Assembly (NCBI RefSeq): GCF_025399795.1
Contig: NZ_JAODTZ010000009.1
Location: forward strand, 124,001 to 188,000
Direction of reading: 5' to 3'
DNA length: 64,000 nt
Source of the DNA: Streptomyces rhizosphaerihabitans
GTDB lineage: Bacteria; Actinomycetota; Actinomycetes; Streptomycetales; Streptomycetaceae
In this document: in pieces, positions 36,447 to 44,852 of the stretch
Numbering within the stretch: the stretch's first letter is position 1
Layout: each line of letters starts with the position of its first letter
Made by a program: the position numbers and the translations under genes
Notes under the pieces: generated by a model
Database searches by the model: none
Told to the model about the DNA's origin: nothing
What the model saw: the letters and a program-made list of their open reading frames with translations, nothing else

Positions 36447-36482
36447 AAGGGCCCGGCACTCGTCTCGAGTGCCGGGCCCTTT
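36447..36482. terminator. 16-bp-stem terminator
   Basis: The arms 36447-36462 and 36466-36481 pair perfectly with a three-base loop, followed by TTTCG on the plus strand. It lies between convergent genes and can serve both strands. Confidence 0.85.
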
Positions 36483-36523
36483 CGTGCGCGATGCGGGGCT
36501 CAGGGGCGCCGGTTTCCCGGCGG

Positions 36524-36961
36524 CTACTCCTCCCAGTCCGACTCCGACCGGGGCTTGCGGCGGCCGAAGAAGCCCGGGGAGAGGCGCGCTGCCTGGACCA
36601 CGTTCACTCCGACGATGCCGACCCAGGCGACGAACAGCCCGGGCAGGTGCGCGACTCCGCCGCCGATCGCGGACAGCGGGATCGCGAGGACGAGCGAGAC
36701 GATCCCGAAGCCGAAACGCTCGCCCCAGGAGTCGGACGACCGGGGTGAACGCGAGCCGCGCGCCACCACCATCTGCTGTTCGGCGAGCTGGCGCCGCACC
36801 CTGCGGTCGACGGCGCCGTCGAGGCGCTGCTCGACCTTCTCCAGGAACGAGTCGACCAGCGCGGACTCGTACTCGTCGCCGAGTTCCCTGCGCGCGTGCA
36901 GGGTGGCGTTGAGTTCCTTCTTCAGTTCCGCGTCGTCATGGCGGGCTTCCATACCGGTCAT
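36524..36961 (-). CDS. small membrane protein with cytosolic helices
   Basis: 145 residues from the ATG at 36961 (ATG 36952 also possible; GAAAG precedes both). The N-terminal half is helical and charged (DDAELKKELNATLHARRELG, VDSFLEKVEQRLDGAVD), then two transmembrane helices (~85-105 and ~107-128) and a basic tail. A conserved-hypothetical membrane protein; I recognise no domain. Confidence 0.75.
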   Translation of the reverse strand: MTGMEARHDDAELKKELNATLHARRELGDEYESALVDSFLEKVEQRLDGAVDRRVRRQLAEQQMVVARGSRSPRSSDSWGERFGFGIVSLVLAIPLSAIGGGVAHLPGLFVAWVGIVGVNVVQAARLSPGFFGRRKPRSESDWEE

Positions 36962-37106
36962 GTCTTTCACGTTAGGCAGCCGAGGTCCGCGTGGCACTGG
37001 GGATAGCCCCCCTGTTGGGGCTGGGCCGGGCCCCCGGAAGGTGCCCCTTGCCCGGTCTGCATATCGTCATGCAGAGTTCTCGGTACCTGAATAGAAGGGT
37101 GTGGGC

Positions 37107-38804
37107 GTGGTGTCGTCTCGGATCGTGGACATGTCGTGTGCGGTGACGCCTTCGGCGGACGTCGCGCTCGTGGTCCTGGACGGTCGCGGCACCGGTGTCG
37201 ACGACGTCGTACGGCTCGCCGACGGGGCAGCGCGACCGGTCCCCGGCTCGGATGCGATGAAGCGGGTCGAGGAGTCCTGGTGCGCCGCCCGGCAGATCGC
37301 GGCCACCGGCCGCGTCTACGGCCGCTCCACCGGGGTCGGCGCGAACCGGAACGAGGACGTGCCCTCCGAGGCCGCCGCCGGCCACGGCCTGCGCCTGCTG
37401 CGCAGCCATGCCGGCGCCATCGGCGAGGAGCTGCCCGCCCGGCAGGTCCGCGCGATGCTCGCCGTCCGCGCGAACCAGCTCCTCGCGGGCGGCGCGGGAC
37501 TGCGGCCCACCGTCGTGACGGCGCTGTGCGAGGCGCTGGAGAGCGGCGCGTACCCGGTGGTCAACGAGTTCGGCTCGGTCGGCACCGGGGACATCGCCGC
37601 CCTGGCCCAGGTGGGCCTGGCCCTCGCGGGGGAGCATCCGTGGAGGGGGCCGGACGGTTCGTTCGCGCGGTCCGGTGGGGTGGACGCGGACGGGGTGGTT
37701 GTCGGGGTCCCGGGGGCCGGGGTCCCGGGGACCGGGGGCCCACCGGCACGGGAGTGCTCCCGGCGGGGTGCGGACGCCTCGGTGATGCCGGGTGGTGAGG
37801 GGTCGGGTGCGCGGTCCGGCCGGGGTGCGGCGCCCGAGCCGCAGGTGCTCGACAACAACGACGCGCTCGCGCTCATCAGCAGCAACGCGCTCACTCTCGG
37901 GCAGGCCGCGCTCGCGCTGCACGAACTGCGCGGGCTGATCGGCGCCACCCAGGTCGTCGCGGCCCTGTCGCTGCTGGCGGTCGACGGCTCCCACGAGGCG
38001 TACGCGGCGCCCGTGCACGCCGCCCGGCCGCACCGGGGGTCCGTCGAAGTGGCGCGCCGGATGAGGGAGTTGATCGGCGCCGCGGACCGGCCCACGCCAC
38101 CGCTCGGGCGGATCCAGGACCCGTACGGCTTCCGCTGCCTCCCGCAGATCCACGGTCCCGCGCACGACGCGGCGGGCGCGCTGGAGGGGGTCCTCGCGGT
38201 GGAGATCAACGCCGCCGCGGAGAACCCCCTCATCTCGCCCGAGGACATGGCCGCCTACCACCACGGCGGCTTCTACCAGGCCCAGCTCGCCCTCGCCCTG
38301 GACCACTTCAGACTCGCCGTCACCCAGGTGGCGCGGCTGTCCACCTCCCGCCTGTCCACCCTCAACGAACCCGCCTACACCCGGCTGCGCCCGTTCCTCG
38401 CCGACCACGAACCGGCGTCCTCCGGCGTGATGATCCTGGAGTACGCCGCCGGTGCCGCACTCGGTGACCTGCGGGCCTTCTCCGCGCCCGCCTCGCTCGG
38501 CCACGCTGTACTCTCCCGGGGCGTCGAGGAACAGGCGAGCTTCGCCTCGCTCGCTGCACGCCAGACGCTGCGGGCGTGCGGTGCGTACCGTCTCGTCGTC
38601 GGCTGCGAACTTGTCGCCGCGGTACGGGCGCTGCGCCAGCGCGATCTGCGGCCCGACCCGGAGCTGCCGACCGGGCGGGCACTGGAGCTGGCCGAGGCGG
38701 TGCTCGACGCGGAGCAGGCCGACCGGCCGCTCACGGAGGATGTGACGGCGGCCGCCGCACTGCTCGACCGGTTCACGGACATCTGGAGGGGGAGCACGTC
38801 ATGA
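37107..38804 (+). CDS. aromatic amino acid lyase homologue lacking MIO serine
   Basis: GTG 37107 is eight bases from GAAGGG (GTG 37101 and 37110 are close alternatives); 565 residues. The HAL/PAL fold is clear: YGRSTGVG (usual YGxxTGFG), IQDPYGFRCLPQIHGPAHD, AAENPLIS, ASSGVMILEYAAGAAL. However the segment that forms the MIO cofactor, GSVGASGD in active lyases, is GSVGTGD here: one residue shorter with no Ser. A ~65-residue Gly/Pro/Ala/Arg-rich insertion follows. Normal MIO chemistry should be impossible, so it may be a non-catalytic homologue or use a new mechanism. The stop overlaps the RpiR regulator start (ATGA). Confidence 0.85.
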   Translation: MVSSRIVDMSCAVTPSADVALVVLDGRGTGVDDVVRLADGAARPVPGSDAMKRVEESWCAARQIAATGRVYGRSTGVGANRNEDVPSEAAAGHGLRLLRSHAGAIGEELPARQVRAMLAVRANQLLAGGAGLRPTVVTALCEALESGAYPVVNEFGSVGTGDIAALAQVGLALAGEHPWRGPDGSFARSGGVDADGVVVGVPGAGVPGTGGPPARECSRRGADASVMPGGEGSGARSGRGAAPEPQVLDNNDALALISSNALTLGQAALALHELRGLIGATQVVAALSLLAVDGSHEAYAAPVHAARPHRGSVEVARRMRELIGAADRPTPPLGRIQDPYGFRCLPQIHGPAHDAAGALEGVLAVEINAAAENPLISPEDMAAYHHGGFYQAQLALALDHFRLAVTQVARLSTSRLSTLNEPAYTRLRPFLADHEPASSGVMILEYAAGAALGDLRAFSAPASLGHAVLSRGVEEQASFASLAARQTLRACGAYRLVVGCELVAAVRALRQRDLRPDPELPTGRALELAEAVLDAEQADRPLTEDVTAAAALLDRFTDIWRGSTS

Positions 38805-39727
38805 GCACGGGCAGCGACAGCGCCGGGGGCAGCGACAGGAACGGGGACGGCGAGGCGATGGGGGACGGCGGCGTGGAGAGCGACACGGGTGTGAGCGACA
38901 GCCCCGCCGGGCGGCTCCAGGCTCTCTTCGAGGGGCGCCGCCTCACGCCCACCCAGCGACGCATCGCCCACAGCATGGTGCGGCGCGCGGCCGACGTGCC
39001 GTTCCTGTCCAGCGTCGAACTCGCCGAACTCGCCGGCGTCAGCCAGCCCTCCGTCACCCGCTTCGCGGTCGCCCTCGGCTTCGACGGCTACCCCGCGCTG
39101 CGCAAGCACCTGCGCGAGGTCGCGCCCGCCGAACCGGCCGCCGACACCGCCTCGTACAACGAGTACCAGCAGGCCGTCGAGGCCGAGATCGAGAACCTGC
39201 GCCACCTCGCCGCGGTGCTCGCCGATCCGCGCCCGGTCGCGAGGGCGGGCCGCCTGCTGGCCGCGTCCCGTCCGCTGCCCGTCCTCGGGCTGCGCGCCGC
39301 CGCCTCCCAGGCCTACGGCTTCGCCTACTTCGCCGCCAAGGTGCACCCCGACGTACGGCTGCTGGACGAGGGCGGCACGATGCTCCAGGACCGCATCGAC
39401 GCGGCCGTCCGGGCCGGGGCCACGGCCCTGCTGTGTTTCGCGCTGCCCCGGCACCCGCGCGAGGTCGTCGACGCCCTCGGCCACGCGAAGGAGGCCGGGC
39501 TGACCGTCGTCACGGTCGCGGACTCCGCGTTCGCGCCGGTGGCGAAGGTGTCCGACCTGCTGCTCCCCGCCGCCGTCGGCACCGGCCTCGCCTTCGACAC
39601 GGCGTGCGCCCCGATGCTGCTGGGCCGCGTTCTCCTGGAGGCCATGTGCGACGACCTGCCGGACGCGCAGGCGCGGCTGGAGCAGTTCGACGCGCGGGCA
39701 GCGGTGCGGGGACTGTTCGTCGAGTAG
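38801..39727 (+). CDS. RpiR/MurR-family transcriptional regulator
   Basis: 308 residues, ATG overlapping the lyase-homologue stop. After a Gly/Asp/Ser-rich N-terminus (~35 residues), an RpiR-type HTH (LTPTQRRIAHSMVRRAADVPFLSS split: TPTQRRIAHSMV, VELAELAGVSQPSVTRFA) and a C-terminal SIS domain (LGLRAAASQAYGFAYFAAK, LLCFALPRHPREVVDALGHAK) follow. SIS domains bind phosphosugars; members also control hut genes in other bacteria. Its position next to the lyase homologue and 5 kb upstream of hutU suggests, but does not prove, a role in histidine metabolism. Confidence 0.9.
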   Translation: MSTGSDSAGGSDRNGDGEAMGDGGVESDTGVSDSPAGRLQALFEGRRLTPTQRRIAHSMVRRAADVPFLSSVELAELAGVSQPSVTRFAVALGFDGYPALRKHLREVAPAEPAADTASYNEYQQAVEAEIENLRHLAAVLADPRPVARAGRLLAASRPLPVLGLRAAASQAYGFAYFAAKVHPDVRLLDEGGTMLQDRIDAAVRAGATALLCFALPRHPREVVDALGHAKEAGLTVVTVADSAFAPVAKVSDLLLPAAVGTGLAFDTACAPMLLGRVLLEAMCDDLPDAQARLEQFDARAAVRGLFVE

Positions 39728-39862
39728 GCGCCGGAGCATCAATTCGGGCGTTTCTCAGACTCGTCTCACCTTCCGTGGCTAGCCTGCGCGCCCAGAGACA
39801 CACGGGCGCGGCGGCGGTCGGCGACGTACCCGTGGGCGTGCAGGCGCTGAGACGGGAGGCAG

Positions 39863-40435
39863 ATGGTGGCGCGCGGAGGACAGGGGTTGGCCCGGATGGC
39901 CGTCGTGGTGCGGGCGGGAGCCGCACCACTGTGGTGGTGCGGGGTGGTGGCCGCCGGAATCGGGGTGGTGCTGCCCGGACTGACCGGGCGCAGGATCGGC
40001 GTCATGGCGGGGGCCGCGCTGTTCCTCGTCGCAGCGGCCGTGGTGCCGTACTGGCGAAGGAAGAGGTACGCCGCTCTGGTGCGCTCCGCCGTCCGTGCCG
40101 GCAAGCACGACGTGCTCCAGGACCGTGCCGTGACGGTTCGCAACTGGCGCCGGGGCCACCGCTGGTGGCTGCTCCTCGCCTTCGCGGCGGCGCTGGGCAG
40201 CTCGTTCGCCGTGCCCGCGGCGGGCGGCATGCTGCTCGCCGGCGCGGGCGTCGGACTGTGGCTGAAGGCCGGCCGGCTCGGTCACCTGGAGCGGGCCGAG
40301 CAGGCGCTGATCTGGGTGCGTGTCGACTGGCTGGGACCGCGCGCCGGTGCCCCTGTGGGCAAGCCGGTCCGGGCCGTCCGGGCCACCGGGGTGGCGGCGG
40401 GCGACGCCGCGCCCGGTGGGGCGCGGCGTCGCTGA
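39863..40435 (+). CDS. small integral membrane protein
   Basis: 190 residues; GGGAGG RBS just before the ATG. Four hydrophobic segments (~20-38, 44-60, ~100-116, ~119-133) with a basic loop between pairs; short cytosolic C-terminus. Unknown function. Convergent with the roadblock cluster. Confidence 0.75.
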   Translation: MVARGGQGLARMAVVVRAGAAPLWWCGVVAAGIGVVLPGLTGRRIGVMAGAALFLVAAAVVPYWRRKRYAALVRSAVRAGKHDVLQDRAVTVRNWRRGHRWWLLLAFAAALGSSFAVPAAGGMLLAGAGVGLWLKAGRLGHLERAEQALIWVRVDWLGPRAGAPVGKPVRAVRATGVAAGDAAPGGARRR

Positions 40436-40461
40436 CCCGAACGGGCTTCGCCTGGTGGGTA

Positions 40462-40836
40462 CTAGACCTCGAGATCGGTCTCGATCCGCTTGAGCTGGTG
40501 CCTGGCCATCGCCAGGTTGGCCCGCTTCTGGTCGAGGACCAGGTACAGGAACAGACCGTTCCCGCCGCGGCCCTTCATCAGCCGGATCAGGTGGTACTGG
40601 TCGGACAGTGTGATCAGGATGTCCTCGATGTCGCCCTTCAGGCCCAGGTGTTCCATCGTGCGCAGCTTGGCGCGGACGACGTCGGTGTTGCCGGCGGCCG
40701 CGACCGTGAGGTCGAAGCTCTTGCTGCCACCGATGGTGCCCAGCGCCATGCCGCTGGTGTAGTCGACGAGGGCGGCGCCGGTCGCGCCCTCGATGGACGC
40801 CAGAGCCTCTTTGAGGGCGGTCTCGGTGTTCGTCAT
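40462..40836 (-). CDS. roadblock/LC7 (MglB-like) protein 1
   Basis: I use the ATG at 40836, nine bases after AAGGAG; the upstream ATG contains the RBS and is not used. 124 residues. An N-terminal helix ([21 protein letters not shown]) and the strand-turn [14 protein letters not shown], then [13 protein letters not shown] and [20 protein letters not shown], form the roadblock alpha/beta fold found in MglB and dynein light chains. Such proteins act as regulators (GAP-like) of small Ras-type GTPases. Last gene of the minus-strand four-gene cluster. Confidence 0.85.
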   Translation of the reverse strand: MTNTETALKEALASIEGATGAALVDYTSGMALGTIGGSKSFDLTVAAAGNTDVVRAKLRTMEHLGLKGDIEDILITLSDQYHLIRLMKGRGGNGLFLYLVLDQKRANLAMARHQLKRIETDLEV

Positions 40837-40850
40837 GATGTGGTACTCCT

Positions 40851-41369
40851 TCAACTCTCTGATGTTCTCGGGTGGTTGGTCGCAGGGGTAGAAGTGGGGC
40901 GCGTGGCGGTGGTGCCGCGCGCCGTGCGAGTGCGCGACGTGCCCGACGAGGGCTTCGCGGATGTCTTGGGCGGGTCGACGGTCAGCTCGCCGCGCGCGGT
41001 GGCGGCGTCGACGAGCTCCCCGATCCGGGTGCCGGAACGCCGCCCCTCCAGGTGCAGCCGGCCGACATTGACCCGGTCCTGGGCCAGCAGCGTCAGGACG
41101 GCGGAGCCGCCTGCCGCGTAGGTCGCCACATAGCCGTGCACGCCGCGGACCATCAGTTCACGCAGGTCGCCGTGCCCGGTGGCCTCAGCCATCCGAATGG
41201 CGACCCCGAGCGCGGCCGCGGTGAGCGCGGCCAGGCCGTCCGGCTCCACGCCGGGCGTGTCGTGGGCGAGGACGAGACCGTCGGCGCTGGCCGCGAGGGC
41301 TCCGGTCAGCTGGGGCACACGGGCCCTCAACCGATGGAGTTCGTCGAGGACTTCGGGTTCCGCCGCCAT
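40851..41369 (-). CDS. roadblock/LC7 protein 2 with Thr-rich tail
   Basis: The ATG at 41369 has GAGGAG upstream and starts [14 protein letters not shown]; a GTG at 41411 also has GGGAGG, so a 186-residue form is possible. 172 residues. The roadblock core ([68 protein letters not shown]) is closer to Streptomyces CvnB-type than to MglB. The Thr/Arg/Pro-rich C-terminal ~40 residues are disordered. In conservons CvnB works with a kinase and a GTPase, neither of which is here. Confidence 0.82.
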   Translation of the reverse strand: MAAEPEVLDELHRLRARVPQLTGALAASADGLVLAHDTPGVEPDGLAALTAAALGVAIRMAEATGHGDLRELMVRGVHGYVATYAAGGSAVLTLLAQDRVNVGRLHLEGRRSGTRIGELVDAATARGELTVDPPKTSAKPSSGTSRTRTARGTTATRPTSTPATNHPRTSES

Positions 41370-41433
41370 CAGCAGTCTCCTCTCGGCACGCTGTCGTAGC
41401 GCGCGGATCACAAGGCCTCCCGCGGGTTGGGAC

Positions 41434-42246
41434 TCACAAGGCCTCCAGCGCGTCTCTGAGTCGTCGCAGCAACGCGACGTCGGGATCGGTGGAGGTCTGG
41501 GTGAGCACGCTGGGCGGGGGGAGCGGCTGCGGTGCCGGAGCGGCCGTCACGAGTCCGGCGGCGGCGAGTCGGCGCAGGTCGACGAGCGTGTGGAAGGCGG
41601 GCCGCCCCAGCGCGAGGGACACGTCCGCCGCCGTGCGGACGCCGTCCACCCGGCCGAGGACGGCCTCCTGGCGCAGCGGCACCGTCGGCCCCGCTGCGAG
41701 CAGGGCGCGCCGGATCGGCGCGGTGTCGGTCGCCGGGTCGGGCCATATGCGGTGCAGCAGTTCGCGCCGGCGCACCGTCTCGCGCTCCAGCGCGGCCACG
41801 GGGACGGGGCGGAGCGGGCCGAACCAGTGCGCGGCGCCGTAGCGGAAGCGGCTCGGGGTGCTGCTCGGCCCGAGTACGAAGTACGCCGCGTCGTACAGGG
41901 AGCCGAGGTGGCACAGCTCCAGCGCGCCCTCCGCGATCCGCCCGCTGTCGATCAGGAACCGGCCGACCCGGCGGCGCGCCCCGGCCGCGGCGACCGCCTC
42001 CCGCCACACCTCGGCGTCCAGCACGCCGCGGACGGAGAACAGCACGTCGAGCCCTGGAGTGGCCGGGCTCTCGGCGTGCACCACCTCGCCGTCGGCGAGG
42101 TAGAGGGTGCCGCGCTCGCGGATGAGGACGCCGGTGGCCCGCTCCTCGGCGAGCCGGCTGAGCATCGGCGAGGCGCCGGCTGCGGCGCTCGGTGCCCTGT
42201 CCCGCACCGGGAGCCGGGGCGGAGGAGGTGTCCTGACAGTGGTCAT
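41434..42246 (-). CDS. DUF4388/PATAN-like protein
   Basis: The ATG at 42246 overlaps the stop of the preceding roadblock gene (ATGA). 270 residues. N-terminal half: MLSRLAEERATGVLIRERG, TLYLADGEVVHAESPATPG, RVGRFLIDSGRIAEGALELC, the DUF4388 (PATAN) pattern seen in two-component and small-GTPase regulators. The C-terminal half (TAPIRRALLAAGPTVP, FHTLVDLRRLAAAGLVTAAP) reads as winged-helix. DUF4388 often accompanies MglA/MglB modules, which supports a shared signalling role with its roadblock neighbours. No GTPase is encoded nearby. Confidence 0.78.
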   Translation of the reverse strand: MTTVRTPPPPRLPVRDRAPSAAAGASPMLSRLAEERATGVLIRERGTLYLADGEVVHAESPATPGLDVLFSVRGVLDAEVWREAVAAAGARRRVGRFLIDSGRIAEGALELCHLGSLYDAAYFVLGPSSTPSRFRYGAAHWFGPLRPVPVAALERETVRRRELLHRIWPDPATDTAPIRRALLAAGPTVPLRQEAVLGRVDGVRTAADVSLALGRPAFHTLVDLRRLAAAGLVTAAPAPQPLPPPSVLTQTSTDPDVALLRRLRDALEAL

Positions 42247-42650
42247 ACGAGCACCAGCCGTCCGGCCATCTCGCCGAGCCGGATGCGTGCCAGGGCGAGA
42301 TTGCCGTCCGAGCGGCCCAGCCACAGGTGCAGGAACACGCTGCTGTCGAAGGTGGTCCGGACGAAACGCAGGACGTGGTAGCTGTCGCGGTTGCTGATGA
42401 TCAAGTCTTCGATCGGGGTCTCCTGGTCGGACCACTCGGACCAGTCGGAGCCGTCCTTGGGGGCGAACGAGCGGTTCTCCGCGGCGAGCCGGGCCAGCTC
42501 GGCGGCCTCCGCCGCGGTCGTCTCGTGGTCGTCGCCCGGCGCGTCACCCACCGTGCCCAGGGCCAGGCCGCTGGTCCAGTCGACCACCGAGGCACCCCGC
42601 GCACCGGGCAGTGTCATGGCTTCCAGCAGGCACTCGTCGATTCCGGGCAC
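42243..42650 (-). CDS. roadblock/LC7 (MglB-like) protein 3
   Basis: 135 residues, GTG start with GGGAGGGGAG upstream. Same fold as the 40462 protein, clearly paralogous: SVVDWTSGLALGTVGDAPG, the acidic insert DGSDWSEWSDQETP, DLIISNRDSYHVLRFVR, SVFLHLWLGRSDGNLALAR. First gene of the cluster; the second gene overlaps its stop. A TTGACC -35 may lie near 42771-42776 on the minus strand. Confidence 0.85.
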   Translation of the reverse strand: MPGIDECLLEAMTLPGARGASVVDWTSGLALGTVGDAPGDDHETTAAEAAELARLAAENRSFAPKDGSDWSEWSDQETPIEDLIISNRDSYHVLRFVRTTFDSSVFLHLWLGRSDGNLALARIRLGEMAGRLVLV

Positions 42651-43023
42651 CGTGTCTCCCCTCCCGCCAAGGGTTCGGCCGAGTGACGCCGAAGTTACGC
42701 ACTGTGTGCACGGGAAGGGAGTGATCGGGCATTTTCCTGTGGAACATGCCCACGATGACTAAGGTGGGTCAACTGACCACATTCTCCGGCGCGCCGACAT
42801 CGCCTGTGGGCGGTTTGTGCTGCCCCGGGGGGGGAGTGCCAGGGGTGCTCGCGAGTGCGAGCGGGCTCACGCGGTATCGAATGCGCCCCGGGGCCGGAAC
42901 CTGCCGGCGTGCGGACCCCGGCCGTCCTGCGGATCCCGTCGGTCGAGGTGTGCTCCGGGGTCCGCCGGTGTGTGCCGCCCGTCCCCGGAGTTCGTGCCGC
43001 AGTCACCGGAGCGCGGGCGTTGG
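42651..43023. other. non-coding interval before roadblock cluster
   Basis: No convincing gene. The plus-strand ORF starting at 42746 has poor coding character. The left part holds the promoter and leader of the minus-strand roadblock cluster; the right part is GC-rich and follows the stop of the PLP decarboxylase gene. Confidence 0.5.
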
Positions 43024-44736
43024 CTAGAGCGTGGTGAGCGACGGCCCGTGCGCGCCGCCCGACTCCGCGACGATCTCGTCGAGGCTCTGCGGCTCCCGTA
43101 CGACCGCGAAGCGCATGCCACCCGCGTTGCCCGCGCCACTCGTACTGCCTGCGTCGCCCGCGTTGCCCGTGCTGCTCCTGCCGTCCGTGCGGCCTGTGGC
43201 GTCGCCGGACGGTGCGAAGCCGTAGATGCCGGGACGGGCGAGGGAGTTGTACGCGTAGTGGTGGGCGAAGTAGTACGCGCCGGTGTCCAGCGCGGCCACG
43301 TGGTCGCCCTGTTCGAGCAGCGGCAGCGCGCGCTCCTCGGCCAGCAGGTCGCCGGCGAAGCAGGCGGGGCCCGCGACGTCCTGGACGACGTCCGGTCCCG
43401 TCTTGGGCCGGCCCTTCGCGTCGTACGCGGCGATCCGCAGCGGCCAGGCCCCCGGCGCGTAGACCGTACGGGTCGCCACCTGCACCCCGGCGTGGGTGAC
43501 CGCGACGGCCCGGCCCCCGGCGGACTTCGTGTACTCGACCCGGGTCAGTACCGTCCCGTGCTTGGCCAGCAGTGACCGCCCGAACTCCGTGATCAGTCCG
43601 TACCGCCCGCCGAACAGTCCCGGCACCACCTCGGCGAGCAGCCGCGCGTACTGCGCGTACGTCGGTGCCGTGGTGTCGGAGCCGAAGTCGACCGGCAGTC
43701 CGCCGCCGATGTCGATCGTGTCGACCTGCCGCCGCCCTACGTGCCGGTTGATCTCCTCCGCCAGCGCGTACGTCTCCGCCACGCCCTGCGCCATGAGGGA
43801 GAGCGGCATGCCCTGTGAGCCCGAGTGCGCGTGAAGTCGGGTCAGCCAGGGGCGGTCGGCGTACGCCCGCACGATCCACGCGCGGGCCCCCTCGTCCCGC
43901 AGCGCCACCCCGAACTTGGAGGTCGCCGTCGCCGTGGACAGCGCCTCGATCGAACCCCCGCCGATCTGCGGGTTCACCCGGAGCCCGATGGGGGAGCCGG
44001 TGGCCGCCGAGCGGACGATCGCGTCGATGCGGTCCAGTTCCTGCGGGCTGTCCGCGTTGACCGCGATGCCCAGTGTCAGCGCCTCGCGCAGTTCGGCGAG
44101 TGTCTTGGCCGGTGAGTCGAGCACGGTCCGCGCGGGCGGGATTCCGGCCGTCCGGGCGAGCGCGAGCTCTCCGGGGCTCGCCACCTCCGCGCCGATGCCC
44201 TGCTCGCGCAGCAGCCGCAGTACCGGCACGAGGGGCGCCGCCTTCACCGCGAAGGCGTGCAGCACGGGAGTGCCGGGAGCGGTCACCGCGTCGAAGGCGG
44301 CGCGCAGCGCGGCGGCCGAGGCCCGGATGCCGGGGACGTCGAGGAGCGCGACGATGGGGTGGGCCGGTGTGAGGAGGCCCTGTTCCACGGCGGCACGCAC
44401 GGCGTCGTCCCGCCGGGAGACCCGCTCCGAGTCCGGCTCGGAGACCCGCTCCGAGTCCGGATCCGAGATTCGCTCCGAGTCCGGCTCGGACCCCGGCTTG
44501 GAGTCCGGCCTGCCCTCGCCCCTGCCTTTGTTCTCGTCCGCCGTCCGGTCCTGGCCGGTCGTCCGGCTCCCGTCCGTCGTCCCGCCGCCGTCCGTCCTCC
44601 TGTCCCCGTCCGTCGTCCCGCCCCCATTCGCCGTCGTGCCGCCCGAAGGCGTCCTCGAAGTCCCCGTCGGGGACATCGCAGCCCCATTCGCCCCGCCGCC
44701 CGCCGGATCCCCTGCCCTGTCCATGTCTGCGCCCAT
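43024..44736 (-). CDS. PLP-dependent DapDC/ODC-family decarboxylase
   Basis: The true start is unclear: 44736 is the longest form (570 residues) but has no good RBS, and the first ~110 residues are low complexity. From ~112 the fold-type III alanine-racemase/decarboxylase pattern is complete: PLP Lys in LHAFAVKAAPLVP (usual YAVKAN), SKFGVAL, TRLHAHSGSQG, DTIDIGGGLPVDFG, ITEFGRSLLAKHG, CFAGDLLAEERALP and YYFAHHYAYNSLARPGIYG. The substrate (diaminopimelate, ornithine or another amino acid) cannot be chosen by eye. A tandem repeat in the N-terminal coding region (44415-44511) encodes DSERVSEP-like units. Divergent from hutU. Confidence 0.85.
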   Translation of the reverse strand: MGADMDRAGDPAGGGANGAAMSPTGTSRTPSGGTTANGGGTTDGDRRTDGGGTTDGSRTTGQDRTADENKGRGEGRPDSKPGSEPDSERISDPDSERVSEPDSERVSRRDDAVRAAVEQGLLTPAHPIVALLDVPGIRASAAALRAAFDAVTAPGTPVLHAFAVKAAPLVPVLRLLREQGIGAEVASPGELALARTAGIPPARTVLDSPAKTLAELREALTLGIAVNADSPQELDRIDAIVRSAATGSPIGLRVNPQIGGGSIEALSTATATSKFGVALRDEGARAWIVRAYADRPWLTRLHAHSGSQGMPLSLMAQGVAETYALAEEINRHVGRRQVDTIDIGGGLPVDFGSDTTAPTYAQYARLLAEVVPGLFGGRYGLITEFGRSLLAKHGTVLTRVEYTKSAGGRAVAVTHAGVQVATRTVYAPGAWPLRIAAYDAKGRPKTGPDVVQDVAGPACFAGDLLAEERALPLLEQGDHVAALDTGAYYFAHHYAYNSLARPGIYGFAPSGDATGRTDGRSSTGNAGDAGSTSGAGNAGGMRFAVVREPQSLDEIVAESGGAHGPSLTTL

Positions 44737-44785
44737 GCGTCCCAGCCAAACATCCGCGGGAAGGGTGTGCGGGGCCGGGCATCTA

Positions 44786-44823
44786 TTGACTAGTCCTATT
44801 CAAAGAGTCAGGATATGAATATC
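44786..44823 (+). promoter_or_regulatory. hutU promoter with two inverted repeats
   Basis: TTGACT (44786-44791), 17-base spacer, CAGGAT (44809-44814). The arms TGACT/AGTCA (44787-44791, 44806-44810) flank the spacer, and GATAT-GA-ATATC (44812-44823) overlaps the -10. One or both may be operators. This is the most A/T-rich spot for kilobases. Confidence 0.6.
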
Positions 44824-44852
44824 TACAGCAACAGTTCGCTAGGAGGCAGACC

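Noticed and set aside
42746..43027. Plus-strand ORF of 93 residues
   Set aside because: Poor composition, no convincing RBS; overlaps the leader and promoter of the roadblock cluster.
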